64,000 nt of DNA. Source: Bifidobacterium eulemuris (GTDB lineage: Bacteria; Actinomycetota; Actinomycetes; Actinomycetales; Bifidobacteriaceae). Where the stretch lies: the NCBI RefSeq assembly GCF_014898155.1, contig NZ_CP062938.1, forward strand, positions 2,108,001 to 2,172,000, read 5' to 3'. The notes under the pieces were generated by a model. That model worked only from the letters and a program-made list of their open reading frames with translations. It did not search any database and was not told the DNA's origin. The translations under genes were made by a program, and so were the position numbers. Below, one piece after another: positions 20,031 through 28,729 of this stretch (the first letter of the stretch is position 1; each line of letters begins with the position of its first letter).

Positions 20031-20723
20031 ATGGTAAAGCGTTCCAAGAAGTACCGCGAAGCTGCTGAGCGCATCGATCGCAACAACCTCTACACCGCCA
20101 ATGAGGCCATCGCTCTGATCAAGAGCATGCCCGCCTACAACTTCGACCAGACCGTCGAAGCGGTGTTCCGTCTGAACGTGGACCCGCGCAAGGCCGATCA
20201 GCTGGTGCGTGGCACGGTCAACCTGCCCCACGGCACCGGTAAGACCGCCAAGGTCCTCGTGTTCGCCCGCGGCCCGAAGGCCACCGAGGCCCTCGAGGCC
20301 GGCGCCGACATCGTCGGTGATGACGACCTGATCACCAAGGTCGCCGGCGGCTTCCTCGACTTCGATGCCGTCGTCGCCACCCCGGACATGATGGGCAAGG
20401 TCGGCCGTCTCGGCCGCGTGCTCGGCCCCCGTGGCCTCATGCCGAACCCGAAGACCGGCACCGTGACCATGGATGTGGCCAAGGCCGTCGCCGACATCAA
20501 GGGCGGCAAGATCGAGTTCCGCGTGGACAAGAACGGCAACCTGAGCTTCCTCATCGGCAAGCTGAGCTTTGATGAGTCCGCTCTGGACGAGAACTTCAAG
20601 GCCGTGGCCGACGAAGTCAAGCGTCTCAAGCCGTCCACCGTGAAGGGCCGTTACCTGACCAAGGCGACGATCACCTCCACGATGAACCCGGGCGTTCCGG
20701 TCGATCCGAACACCCTCGCCTGA
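20031..20723 (+). CDS. rplA: 50S ribosomal protein L1
   Basis: 230 residues, complete. Conserved segments include [23 protein letters not shown] text, LPHGTGKT, the [12 protein letters not shown] signature and [21 protein letters not shown]1 forms the mobile L1 stalk and often represses its own operon. The ribosome site AAGGAGAAGGA lies before the ATG. A strong terminator follows. Confidence 0.97.
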   Translation: MVKRSKKYREAAERIDRNNLYTANEAIALIKSMPAYNFDQTVEAVFRLNVDPRKADQLVRGTVNLPHGTGKTAKVLVFARGPKATEALEAGADIVGDDDLITKVAGGFLDFDAVVATPDMMGKVGRLGRVLGPRGLMPNPKTGTVTMDVAKAVADIKGGKIEFRVDKNGNLSFLIGKLSFDESALDENFKAVADEVKRLKPSTVKGRYLTKATITSTMNPGVPVDPNTLA

Positions 20724-20753
20724 GAGCGGTTCGCGTCGCATCAGACGCACGCC

Positions 20754-20790
20754 AAGACCCCGATACCCTTCCGGTATCGGGGTCTTCGCA
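20754..20790 (+). terminator. terminator after rplA
   Basis: 14-bp perfect arms at 20754-20767 and 20773-20786 with a 5-nt loop. It ends the rplK-rplA transcript. Confidence 0.9.
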
Positions 20791-20843
20791 TATCCGCGAC
20801 AACTTTCGTCACGCTGGGCGAGGAGACGTTGATAATGGTTATT

Positions 20844-20912
20844 CGTCATGCTGAGCGGAGCGCAGCGAGGCGCAAGCATCTCGAGATCCCTCGACTCCGC
20901 TCGGGATGACGA
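20844..20912. repeat. REP-like intergenic repeat, cluster A
   Basis: Contains GTCATGCTGAGCGGAGCG... and, inverted, CCTCGACTCCGCTCGGGATGAC. Same family as clusters at 28.5, 49.2, 53.0 and 56.9 kb. No gene is evident in the 311-bp gap between rplA and the PucR gene. Confidence 0.85.
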
Positions 20913-20959
20913 GGAATACTTGGAATAGCGGGCAACGCTGGGATGGCGACAGTCCTAAT

Positions 20960-20999
20960 GTATACAAAACTATTCCAGATTGAGAATAGTTTTGTATAC
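20960..20999. repeat. AT-rich 15-bp-arm palindrome
   Basis: Perfect inverted repeat: GTATACAAAACTATT (20960-20974), 10-nt loop, complement (20985-20999). It is far more AT-rich than its surroundings. It could terminate the minus-strand regulator transcript or be an operator; the sequence does not decide. Confidence 0.8.
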
Positions 21000-21034
21000 G
21001 GCAGCGATATGTTGTGGTCGATATTGCAGTAACG

Positions 21035-21823
21035 TCAGCTTTGGGAGTGGATGCGGCCTAGGGCGATGGCGGTGGTGAGGACGTAGGCTTCGCGGGGGTC
21101 GGTGGCGTCCCAGCCAGTGGATTCGGCGGCGCGCTTGAGGCGGTAGCGCACGGTGTTGGGGTGCACGTTGAGTTCCTTGGCCACGGTTTCCAGCGAGCCG
21201 CCGCATTGCAGGAAGGTGGACACCGTCAGCAGGGTCGGGTCGTCGGGGCCACCCGCGGTGAGGCTACCGTATACGGATGAGACGAGTTCGCGGCGCGCGT
21301 CCTCGTCGCCGATCAGCGCGCGTTCGGGCAGCACGTCGTCGGCTCGCATCGGGCGTGGCACGTCATGCGGGGAGACGGCGGGCGCGGCTTTGAGCGCGAA
21401 CAGCACGGCGCGCACGGTGTGCATCGCGCCGGAGACGCCCTGCCGCGACGGACCGAGGCATACCGGTCGGTCGGCGGCGAAGGCCGGCAGTGTGTGCGTG
21501 CAGGTTACTTCGGGGGTGGCCGCGCCGGATTGGCGGACCAATGCGATAACCAGTCCGTCATGTTCCCCAATCAGACTGTCGCCGCCGAGCCCCGCGATGG
21601 TGCGGGCGATCGACGTACGCGCGGCCGCGGCCGCCGTGGCCACGGTGGGCATGCCCGCGATCGCATAACAGGTGAAGTCGCCGGACCAGCCCAGCAGGGT
21701 GAACAGCGAGGCGACGCGTTCGTCGTCAAGCCCATTGAACAGGCACTCGAACGCCGTCAGCCGCACGCGTTCGTCGGCGGCATCCGGCCCGTCGGCCAAC
21801 AATTCGAGGAAGTCCTTGCTCAT
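21035..21823 (-). CDS. PucR-type helix-turn-helix transcriptional regulator
   Basis: About 262 residues from ATG 21823, which has GGAG upstream; ATG 21835 is an alternative. The C-terminal 60 residues form the PucR-type HTH (STFLQCGGSLETVAKELNVHPNTVRYRLKRAAESTGWD). The N-terminal part has no clear enzyme motif. In Streptomyces and Mycobacterium, PucR-type proteins FasR and MabR regulate fatty acid synthesis genes. This gene lies on the edge of the biotin/ACC/FAS block, so the same role is a reasonable inference. It is on the minus strand with the membrane protein and bioY. Confidence 0.87.
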   Translation of the reverse strand: MSKDFLELLADGPDAADERVRLTAFECLFNGLDDERVASLFTLLGWSGDFTCYAIAGMPTVATAAAAARTSIARTIAGLGGDSLIGEHDGLVIALVRQSGAATPEVTCTHTLPAFAADRPVCLGPSRQGVSGAMHTVRAVLFALKAAPAVSPHDVPRPMRADDVLPERALIGDEDARRELVSSVYGSLTAGGPDDPTLLTVSTFLQCGGSLETVAKELNVHPNTVRYRLKRAAESTGWDATDPREAYVLTTAIALGRIHSQS

Positions 21824-21877
21824 GGTCTCCAGCATAGCCGCCCAATCCTGACGTTTTCGCTATCAGTGTCGAATCAG

Positions 21878-24031
21878 CTAGCCGCCGACTGCACGGCGCT
21901 CTTCTCTGGCGTCGCGCCAGAAAGTGAGGCATACGAAGCCGAAGACGAAAGCGACGGGCAGCATATGCCGCTCGAAATTATTCGCCGGCGCGGTGACCAT
22001 CACGCCCATCAGCAGCAGCAGCGGAAAATGCGTGACCAACGTGAGCCAGCGCCGCCGTATCACCTCGGCCGCGCCGATCAGCAGCGTGCACACCACGTAC
22101 AGGTTGCCGTGCGTGAACCAGCCCAGCACGGGAATCGCGCCCCAATCCTTGGCGAACTGCGCCACCTGATCGCGCCAGTCATGGTTGTAGTACTTGATCC
22201 AGGCGGAGTTCTCCTGCACGTACGAGCTGTTCACGTAATAATCCATGGACACGTACGGCGATGCGGCCACGTCGAAGTAGCCGTAGCATTTCGCCAGGAA
22301 CGCGTCGAGCGCGATCACCGGATTGTCCAATACGATTTCAAGCCACGCCTTGTTGAAGCCCTCCATATCCTCTTCGGTGACGGAGCGCCACTTGTAGCTC
22401 ACCTTCTTCGACTGGATGCCGGAGGATTTGACCGGGTCGGCGTCGTTCTGCGAGTAGGCTTCGGCCATCTGGTCGAGGTTGAACACGGGGGCGAGGTTGT
22501 CTTTCGCCTCCTGCGAGATGCCATCCGGATTGAGTTTGGCGACGCGCGCGATCTGCTGCAGTTGGATGCCGCGGCTTTCGATCGGGTCGCCGCCGATGAT
22601 CACCCCCGCGTTGATGGCCATGGCGATGCCGCCGTGGATGATCACGGTGGGCAGCAGCAGCGCGACCACATAGGTGGCCCAACGCCGCCGGTCGGCGATA
22701 ATGCCCAGCACGATTTGCGCGGCGACGATATACCACGCGTATTTCGCGGCCACCAGCATCACGCAGGTGGAGAGGATGAACGCGACGATGGTGCGGCGCG
22801 GCAGATGGACGACCGCCTTCGCCCCCTCGCGTGCGGGGCGGTGCGTGGCGCGCAGTTCGTACCAGATGCCGAACCACCAGACGAACGCGAACGCGAACAG
22901 CGGCGACTTGGTCAGTGAGATCGTCGCGAACACGGGCAGCGGACAGACCAAAAAGAAGGCAAGGATCGCGAAGCGCGCGGGCGCGTGGGCCGCGGCGGGG
23001 GAGAGCATCACGCGCATGCCAAGTTCGGGCCGGCCGAAGCGGCGCGCCTCGAATCGCGCGCCCTGCTCGGGTCGTGCGTAGTCGATGGCGCAGCGTGGCG
23101 TGAACGGGAAGGTGCGGCGCGCGTTCAGCCACGGCATGTTGAGGAAGCGGTGCGCGGCGGCGGTGCAGCATCCGACGGCGAACAGCATCTGCCCCGCTGC
23201 GAGCGCGACGAGGCCCGCGTCGTTCGAGCCGGTGAGCGAGCGGGAGAAGGTGGCCACCGCGCCGTAGAGCAGGGTGAGCACGATATTGTGCTGGTCGGTC
23301 AGATAGGTGGGATTCTCCGGCCACATGTAGTGCGCGGTGGGGTAGATGTCCATCGGCACGAAGGAGAAGAAGCCGATGTATGGCTGCTCCAGGCCCGTCC
23401 ACTGGTTCCATGCCCAGCTGAATTCGCGGATCTGCGAGCGCACGTCTGCGCCGAAGGCCGCGAGCAGGGTGGTGGGCACCCACAGCCAGCCGATGAACAG
23501 GATCAGCGCGATTTTCCAGCGGCGGTCGGTGGCGCGCATGATCCAGCGTGAGCAGGTGGCCGCGGCTCGGCGCATCGTGTGGCCGAACTGACTGCGCCGG
23601 AGTGTGGCGAGTCGTGCGGCGATGCGGGTGCGTAGGGGTGCGGGGATGAGATGACTCAGTCGCCGTGGGATGCGTCGGCCGTTTGGATCGGCGGGGTCGG
23701 GCGTGGTGCCGAACACCGGTTTGCGGGCCGACCATCGCACGAGCGCGACGATGATGCCGAGCGTGATGGCGAAGGTGAGGATGAAGTACAGTCCGTTCAC
23801 CCAGGTGGCGTCCGCGATCGAGCCTTCCTGCCAATACAGCGGGCCTACCGCGGTGCATAGCGACAGCCACAGGCAGGCCGCCACCGCCAGGGTCCAGCGG
23901 GCGATGCCGCCCACCCGCGCGAGCATCGGGTGGCGCGGGCCGCGCATGCCGGTGGCACCGGCCACGCTGGGCGCGCTCAAAGCGGCGGCGTTGGACGGTG
24001 CGGCTGCTGCGGAACTGGGTTGTAAGGGCAT
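21878..24031 (-). CDS. large polytopic membrane protein, DUF6020-like
   Basis: 717 residues with about 10-13 predicted membrane helices, for example WTLAVAACLWLSLCTAVGPLY, GLYFILTFAITLGIIVALV and LVTHFPLLLLMGVMVTAP. It has an Ala/Pro-rich cytosolic start and a long external loop near residues 500-620 containing YFDVAASPYVSMDYYVNSSYVQENSAW. The pattern of many helices plus a large loop resembles glycosyltransferase-C-like or DUF6020 envelope proteins. I see no certain catalytic motif, so cell-envelope glycan assembly is only an inference. No strong ribosome site before the ATG. The bioY stop is 90 bp upstream on the same strand. Confidence 0.8.
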   Translation of the reverse strand: MPLQPSSAAAAPSNAAALSAPSVAGATGMRGPRHPMLARVGGIARWTLAVAACLWLSLCTAVGPLYWQEGSIADATWVNGLYFILTFAITLGIIVALVRWSARKPVFGTTPDPADPNGRRIPRRLSHLIPAPLRTRIAARLATLRRSQFGHTMRRAAATCSRWIMRATDRRWKIALILFIGWLWVPTTLLAAFGADVRSQIREFSWAWNQWTGLEQPYIGFFSFVPMDIYPTAHYMWPENPTYLTDQHNIVLTLLYGAVATFSRSLTGSNDAGLVALAAGQMLFAVGCCTAAAHRFLNMPWLNARRTFPFTPRCAIDYARPEQGARFEARRFGRPELGMRVMLSPAAAHAPARFAILAFFLVCPLPVFATISLTKSPLFAFAFVWWFGIWYELRATHRPAREGAKAVVHLPRRTIVAFILSTCVMLVAAKYAWYIVAAQIVLGIIADRRRWATYVVALLLPTVIIHGGIAMAINAGVIIGGDPIESRGIQLQQIARVAKLNPDGISQEAKDNLAPVFNLDQMAEAYSQNDADPVKSSGIQSKKVSYKWRSVTEEDMEGFNKAWLEIVLDNPVIALDAFLAKCYGYFDVAASPYVSMDYYVNSSYVQENSAWIKYYNHDWRDQVAQFAKDWGAIPVLGWFTHGNLYVVCTLLIGAAEVIRRRWLTLVTHFPLLLLMGVMVTAPANNFERHMLPVAFVFGFVCLTFWRDAREERRAVGG

Positions 24032-24121
24032 AATGGTCGATTCTACCGTGGCTGTTTGAAGGCACGGTAATGGCCGGGGCGGCCGCCGCTTGAGTCCGTC
24101 CCGGCCTGCGCCGATCTGTCT

Positions 24122-24709
24122 CTAGCGACGCATCAGGCCGGCGGCGAAGGCGGCGGCGACGCTCGCCTTGATGGCGTCGCCGACGATGAATCCCATGGAG
24201 GCGAGCGCGACGGCGAGGGGATCCACGCCGGTGAGCAGCGACTGCACGCCGATGCCGAAGGCGTAGACCACCACGACGCAGCCGACCACGGCGGCGAGCA
24301 GATATCGGCCGGCGGTGAGGGCGGCCGAGACGGGCGAGTCGGTGCGGGCCTGGCCTCGCAGCAGCGCGGTGAGGATCACGCCCGGCAGGAATCCGATCAG
24401 GAAGCCGGCGCTCGGGCCGACCAGCGCCATTGTGGAGGCACCGCCCGCGAACACGGGCAGGCCGAGCGCGCCGGCGGCCAGATAGGTGGCCACGGCGGCG
24501 CCCGCCTGCCGCCACGGCAACATCAGGCCGGCGAGCATGACCACGAAGGTCTGCAGGGTGATCGGCACCGGCGTGCCGGGGATGGGAACCGCGCCGGCGG
24601 CGGTGGCCACCCACAGCAGAACCGCGAACAGCGTGGGCTTCCAGGCGGCGGCGAGGCCGCGGCGGGCGAATGCGAGCAGTGTGGCGAAGCGGGCCGAAGT
24701 CAGATGCAT
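24122..24709 (-). CDS. bioY: biotin transporter BioY
   Basis: 195 residues from ATG 24709, preceded by AAGGAGA with a 7-nt gap; the longer frame to 24832 lacks a site. It has about six membrane helices and BioY signatures: GTPVPITLQTFVVMLAGLMLPWRQA, ALGLPVFAGGAS and GPSAGFLIGFLPG. It is the substrate-binding S component for biotin uptake, alone or with an ECF module; no ECF ATPase lies nearby. It is divergent from the biotin carboxylase gene, whose product needs biotin, and birA is 18 kb away in the same block. Confidence 0.95.
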   Translation of the reverse strand: MHLTSARFATLLAFARRGLAAAWKPTLFAVLLWVATAAGAVPIPGTPVPITLQTFVVMLAGLMLPWRQAGAAVATYLAAGALGLPVFAGGASTMALVGPSAGFLIGFLPGVILTALLRGQARTDSPVSAALTAGRYLLAAVVGCVVVVYAFGIGVQSLLTGVDPLAVALASMGFIVGDAIKASVAAAFAAGLMRR

Positions 24710-24858
24710 GATGATGTCTCCTTGGAGTGTGTTTTTAGGCTTTCCTTGGAATCCTTGGGTTTTCCGGGGGTTCTTGGATACGTTTGATTGATGTCGGACG
24801 GTGCTGAACCGAGCGTTCCCCTCGCCCGCCATCCTAGGGAGTTCGCCTTACGGTGACG

Positions 24859-24876
24859 TTTGTGGAACCCCACAAA
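24859..24876. promoter_or_regulatory. inverted repeat in bioY / accA divergent region
   Basis: TTTGTGG-AACC-CCACAAA, 7-bp perfect arms, within the 235-bp gap between bioY (-) and the biotin carboxylase gene (+). A candidate operator for joint control of biotin uptake and carboxylase. The cognate regulator is unknown. Confidence 0.5.
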
Positions 24877-24944
24877 ACATTTTCGTGCGTTTTGTGTGAT
24901 TCGGATGTTCCATAATGTGCGATACCCGAGGATGATTTGACGTT

Positions 24945-26846
24945 ATGGCTCAAATCGTCAAGAAACTTTTGGTCGCGAACCGCGGCGAGATCGCGCTGCG
25001 CGTGGTGCGCACCGCCAAGGAGATGGGCATCTCCACCGTGGCCGTCTACGCCGAACAGGACCGCGACAGCCAGTATGTGGATATGGCCGACGAGGCGTAC
25101 CTGCTCTCCGGCGACACCTACAAAGACACCTATCTCAACGAGGATCTGCTCATCGACATCCTCACACGCTCCGGCGCGCAGGCCGTGCACCCCGGTTACG
25201 GATTCCTCTCCGAAACCCCGAGCTTCGCCTCCAAGGTGACGGTCGCCGGCGCGGTTTGGGTCGGGCCGAGCAGTAGCGCCCTGACCGAACTGGGCGACAA
25301 AATCACCGCGCGCCGCGTGGCCGTGCGCGCCAAAGTGCCGCCCGTGCCGGGCATCTCCGACGCCGTGCACGACATCCGCGCGCTGCTCGACTTCGCCCAC
25401 ACGCACGGCTACCCGATCATGATGAAACGCACCGACGGCGGCGGCGGGCACGGCATCACCGTCGTGCGTTCGGACGAGGAGCTGCGGCGCTTCTATATGA
25501 ATCATGACGCGCTGCAGGGCGGGGACCTCGACAGCTATTTCATCGAGAAATTCGTGGACCAGGCCCGCCATGTGGAGACGCAGGCCGGCCGCGACTCCCA
25601 CGGCAACTTCACCGTCTACTCCACGCGCGACTGCTCGCTGCAGCGGCGCAACCAGAAGCTCGTCGAAGAGGCCCCCGCGCCCTTCCTGCCCGAAAGCGTG
25701 ACGGCCACGCTCAAGGAGTACTCGCGTCGCCTGTTCGAAACGGTCGGCTATGTGGGACTGGGCACCTGTGAATTCATGGTCACGCCCAACGGCAAGGTGT
25801 ACTTCCTCGAAGTCAACCCGCGCCTGCAGGTCGAACACACGGTCAGCGAGGAGGTGTGCGGACTCGACCTGGTGCGCGAACAGCTCACCATCGCCGCCGG
25901 CGGCGCGCTCACCGAAGCGGGCGAACCGCGCGGCCACAGCTTCGAACTGCGCATCACCAGCGAGGATCCGGCCACCAACCTGACCCCCGGCGCCGGCACG
26001 CTGGAACGCATTGTCTGGCCCTCCGGCGCGGGCGTGCGCATCGACACCGGCGTGGTGGAAGGCGACACCGTCTCGCCGAAATTCGACTCCATGATGGGCA
26101 AGGTCATCGTCACCGCGCAAAGCCGCGAGGCCGCCGTGGCCCGTGTGCGCCGCGTGCTCGACGAGCTGGTGATCGAAGGCGTGCCCACGCCGGTCGCCCT
26201 GTACAAGGAGATCTTCCGCAACGACGAGTTCACCGCCGAACACGGCCACGACTTCGCCGTAAGCACCAAATGGCTCGAACGCACGTATCTCAACCGCGAA
26301 CCCGACGCGGCCCGCTCCGGACAGCCCGCGTCGCTGGCCGCCGGCGGGGCGGGGGAGCCGGCCTCCACACCGACCGAAACCTTCACGATCGAGGTGAACG
26401 ACCGGCGCGTGAAACTCACCGTGCCGCTCGACATCGTCGAGAACATCACCGGCTCCGCGCGCGCCCGCGGCAGCAAACGCCCCACCCAGCCGCTGCGTGG
26501 GCAGGGCCTGCACAACGTGGCCGCGGCCGCCGAACGCCGCGACGACGGCGCGCGCTCCGGCGTGATCGCCTCGCCCATGCAGGCGGTCGTCACGCGCATC
26601 GCCGTGGCCGAAGGGCAGCGCGTGGCCAAGGGCGACCTGCTCGTGGTGCTCGAATCCATGAAGATGGAGAACTACGTGTACGCGCCCGCCGCCGGCGAGG
26701 TGACCAAAATCTTTGTCGGCCCGGCCGACGGCGTCGAAGCCGGCGACACACTCGTCACGCTGGACGTGACCGGCGGAGCCCGGCCTGCTGCGGCGGGCCA
26801 GTCCGCTCCGGCATCCCAATCCCCAAGCGAAGGAGGCGAGCGATGA
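24945..26846 (+). CDS. accA: acyl-CoA carboxylase alpha subunit: biotin carboxylase plus BCCP
   Basis: 633 residues joining two functions. The biotin carboxylase domain starts KKLLVANRGEIALRVVRTAKEMG and has the ATP-grasp region KRTDGGGGHGITVV and YFLEVNPRLQVEHTVSEEVCGLDLV. The C-terminal biotin carrier domain has the biotinylation motif ESMKMEN with Lys573. This is the actinobacterial AccA/BccA plan. It carboxylates biotin for the carboxyltransferase encoded next, giving malonyl-CoA for the type I FAS downstream. Its stop overlaps the next start (ATGA), indicating translational coupling. It needs BirA, encoded at 42308. Confidence 0.95.
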   Translation: MAQIVKKLLVANRGEIALRVVRTAKEMGISTVAVYAEQDRDSQYVDMADEAYLLSGDTYKDTYLNEDLLIDILTRSGAQAVHPGYGFLSETPSFASKVTVAGAVWVGPSSSALTELGDKITARRVAVRAKVPPVPGISDAVHDIRALLDFAHTHGYPIMMKRTDGGGGHGITVVRSDEELRRFYMNHDALQGGDLDSYFIEKFVDQARHVETQAGRDSHGNFTVYSTRDCSLQRRNQKLVEEAPAPFLPESVTATLKEYSRRLFETVGYVGLGTCEFMVTPNGKVYFLEVNPRLQVEHTVSEEVCGLDLVREQLTIAAGGALTEAGEPRGHSFELRITSEDPATNLTPGAGTLERIVWPSGAGVRIDTGVVEGDTVSPKFDSMMGKVIVTAQSREAAVARVRRVLDELVIEGVPTPVALYKEIFRNDEFTAEHGHDFAVSTKWLERTYLNREPDAARSGQPASLAAGGAGEPASTPTETFTIEVNDRRVKLTVPLDIVENITGSARARGSKRPTQPLRGQGLHNVAAAAERRDDGARSGVIASPMQAVVTRIAVAEGQRVAKGDLLVVLESMKMENYVYAPAAGEVTKIFVGPADGVEAGDTLVTLDVTGGARPAAAGQSAPASQSPSEGGER

Positions 26847-28498
26847 CCGACATCATGGATATGCCCGCCGTGCAGGACGCGGTGGCGCAAGGCGGATCCC
26901 CGTCCGGCGGCGAGACCAAGACCGGCGGACGGGCTGGGGCCGGCGCGGGCGAGAGGCAGCCGCTGCGCACGGCCGTCGTCAAAGCCGCGGAGCTCGCGCG
27001 CGACGCCGAAGCCAACGCCCGCACGCGCCAGCACGCCAAAAACAAGAAAACCGCGCGCGAACGCCTCGACCTGCTGTTCGACACCGGCTCCTTCGAGGAG
27101 ATCGGCCGCTTCCAAGGCGGCGACATCAACGACGGCAAGGCCGGCGCGGCCGTCATCACCGGCTTCGGCCAGATCTACGGACGCAAGGTCGCCGTCTACG
27201 CGCAGGACTTCTCCGTGCGCGGCGGCACGCTCGGCACCGCGGAAGGCGAGAAGATCTGCCATCTCATGGATATGGCGCTCGACCTGCGCGTGCCCGTCGT
27301 GGCCCTGATCGACTCGGGCGGCGCGCGCATCCAGGAGGGCGTCGCCGCACTCAACCAGTACGGGCGCATCTTCAAGAAAACCTGCGAAGCCAGCGGATAC
27401 ATCCCCCAAATCTCGCTGATTCTCGGGCCCTGCGCGGGCGGCGCCGTCTACTGCCCGGCCCTGACCGACCTGATCATCATGACCCGCGAGAACTCGAATA
27501 TGTTCGTCACCGGGCCCGACGTGGTCAAAGCCGCCACCGGCGAGACCATCTCCATGGCCGACCTCGGCGGCGGACTCGTGCACAACACCGTCTCCGGCGT
27601 GGCCCACTACCTCGGCGAGGACGAATCCGACGCCATCGACTACGCGCGCACTGTGCTCGCCTACCTGCCCGGCTGCTCCGACGAGAAACCGCCCGTCTAC
27701 GCCTACGCCGCCACCCGCGCCGACCGCGACACCGCCAAACGGCTGGCCGGCATCGTGCCCGACAACGAACGCCAGCCCTACGACATGCTCGATGTGGTGC
27801 GCTGCATCACCGACTACGGTGAATTCGTGCAGGTGCAGGAGATGTTCGGCGCCTCCGCGCTCGTCGGATTCGCCTGCATCGAAGGCCGTCCGGTCGGCAT
27901 CGTGGCGAACCAGCCCAACGTGCGCGCCGGCATCCTCGACGTGGACAGCTCCGAGAAGGTGGCCCGATTCGTGCGCCTATGCGACGCGTTCAACCTGCCC
28001 GTCGTCACCCTTGTGGACGTGCCCGGCTACAAGCCCGGCTCCGACCAGGAGCACGCGGGCATCATCCGCCGCGGCGCGAAGGTCATCTACGCCTACGCCA
28101 ACGCGCAGGTGCCCATGGTCACCGTGGTGCTGCGCAAGGCCTTCGGCGGCGCGTACATCGTTATGGGTTCCAAAGCCATCGGCGCCGACATGAACTTCGC
28201 CTGGCCCAGCTCGCAGATCGCGGTGCTCGGCGCGGCCGGCGCGGTGAACATCATCCACCGCCACGACCTGGCCAAAGCGCGCGACCAAGGGCGCGACGTG
28301 GAGGCTCTGCGCGCCAAGTTCATCGCCGAATACGAGGAGAGCACCGTCAACGCGAACCTCTCCCTCGAACTCGGCGCCATCGACGCGATGATCGACCCCG
28401 AGCAGACGCGCGAGGCCATCGCCGAATCGCTGCGCACCCTCGCCGGCAAACGACGGCGCAAACGCACCACCAAACACCACGGCAACCAACCATTATGA
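26843..28498 (+). CDS. accD: acyl-CoA carboxylase beta subunit (carboxyltransferase)
   Basis: 551 residues from ATG 26843, which overlaps the accA stop as ATGA; the frame is open far upstream only as a shadow inside accA. After a 50-residue low-complexity N-terminus, the carboxyltransferase fold shows ARERLDLLFDTGSFEEIG, VYAQDFSVRGGTLG, IDSGGARIQEGV and GPCAGGAVYCPALTD in the N half, and PNVRAGILDVDSSEKVARFVRLCD, VDVPGYKPGSDQE and AFGGAYIVMGSKAIGAD in the C half. It transfers carboxyl from biotin to acetyl-CoA or propionyl-CoA; the FAS context favours acetyl-CoA. The basic C-terminus is KRRRKRTTKHHGNQPL. Confidence 0.95.
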   Translation: MTDIMDMPAVQDAVAQGGSPSGGETKTGGRAGAGAGERQPLRTAVVKAAELARDAEANARTRQHAKNKKTARERLDLLFDTGSFEEIGRFQGGDINDGKAGAAVITGFGQIYGRKVAVYAQDFSVRGGTLGTAEGEKICHLMDMALDLRVPVVALIDSGGARIQEGVAALNQYGRIFKKTCEASGYIPQISLILGPCAGGAVYCPALTDLIIMTRENSNMFVTGPDVVKAATGETISMADLGGGLVHNTVSGVAHYLGEDESDAIDYARTVLAYLPGCSDEKPPVYAYAATRADRDTAKRLAGIVPDNERQPYDMLDVVRCITDYGEFVQVQEMFGASALVGFACIEGRPVGIVANQPNVRAGILDVDSSEKVARFVRLCDAFNLPVVTLVDVPGYKPGSDQEHAGIIRRGAKVIYAYANAQVPMVTVVLRKAFGGAYIVMGSKAIGADMNFAWPSSQIAVLGAAGAVNIIHRHDLAKARDQGRDVEALRAKFIAEYEESTVNANLSLELGAIDAMIDPEQTREAIAESLRTLAGKRRRKRTTKHHGNQPL

Positions 28499-28522
28499 CC
28501 CGCCACTCATCCCGTCCTCCCT

Positions 28523-28669
28523 CGTCATCCTGAGCGGAGCCCGTTCCATTTCTCCGTCATCCTGAGCGGAGCCCGCAGGGCGGAGTCGAAGGATCCCAGT
28601 GAGATGCTTCGACTCCACTTCGTTCCGCTCAGCATGACGGGTGGAGAGCCGTTCCGCTCAGCATGACGG
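28523..28669. repeat. REP-like intergenic repeat, cluster B
   Basis: Three to four degenerate copies of GTCATCCTGAGCGGAGC and its inverse CGCTCAGCATGACGG between accD and fas. They can fold into a long hairpin. Despite this, the two genes are probably in one functional unit. Confidence 0.85.
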
Positions 28670-28729
28670 AGTACCCGTCGTAACGAACCGCATACGTAAG
28701 ACCAAACACACAACCAGCAAGGACAAGCA

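Noticed and set aside
25856..28498. 880-codon frame that would extend the carboxyltransferase upstream
   Set aside because: The extra 329 codons lie inside the biotin carboxylase gene and read as Arg-rich nonsense; the ATGA overlap start at 26843 fits the family.
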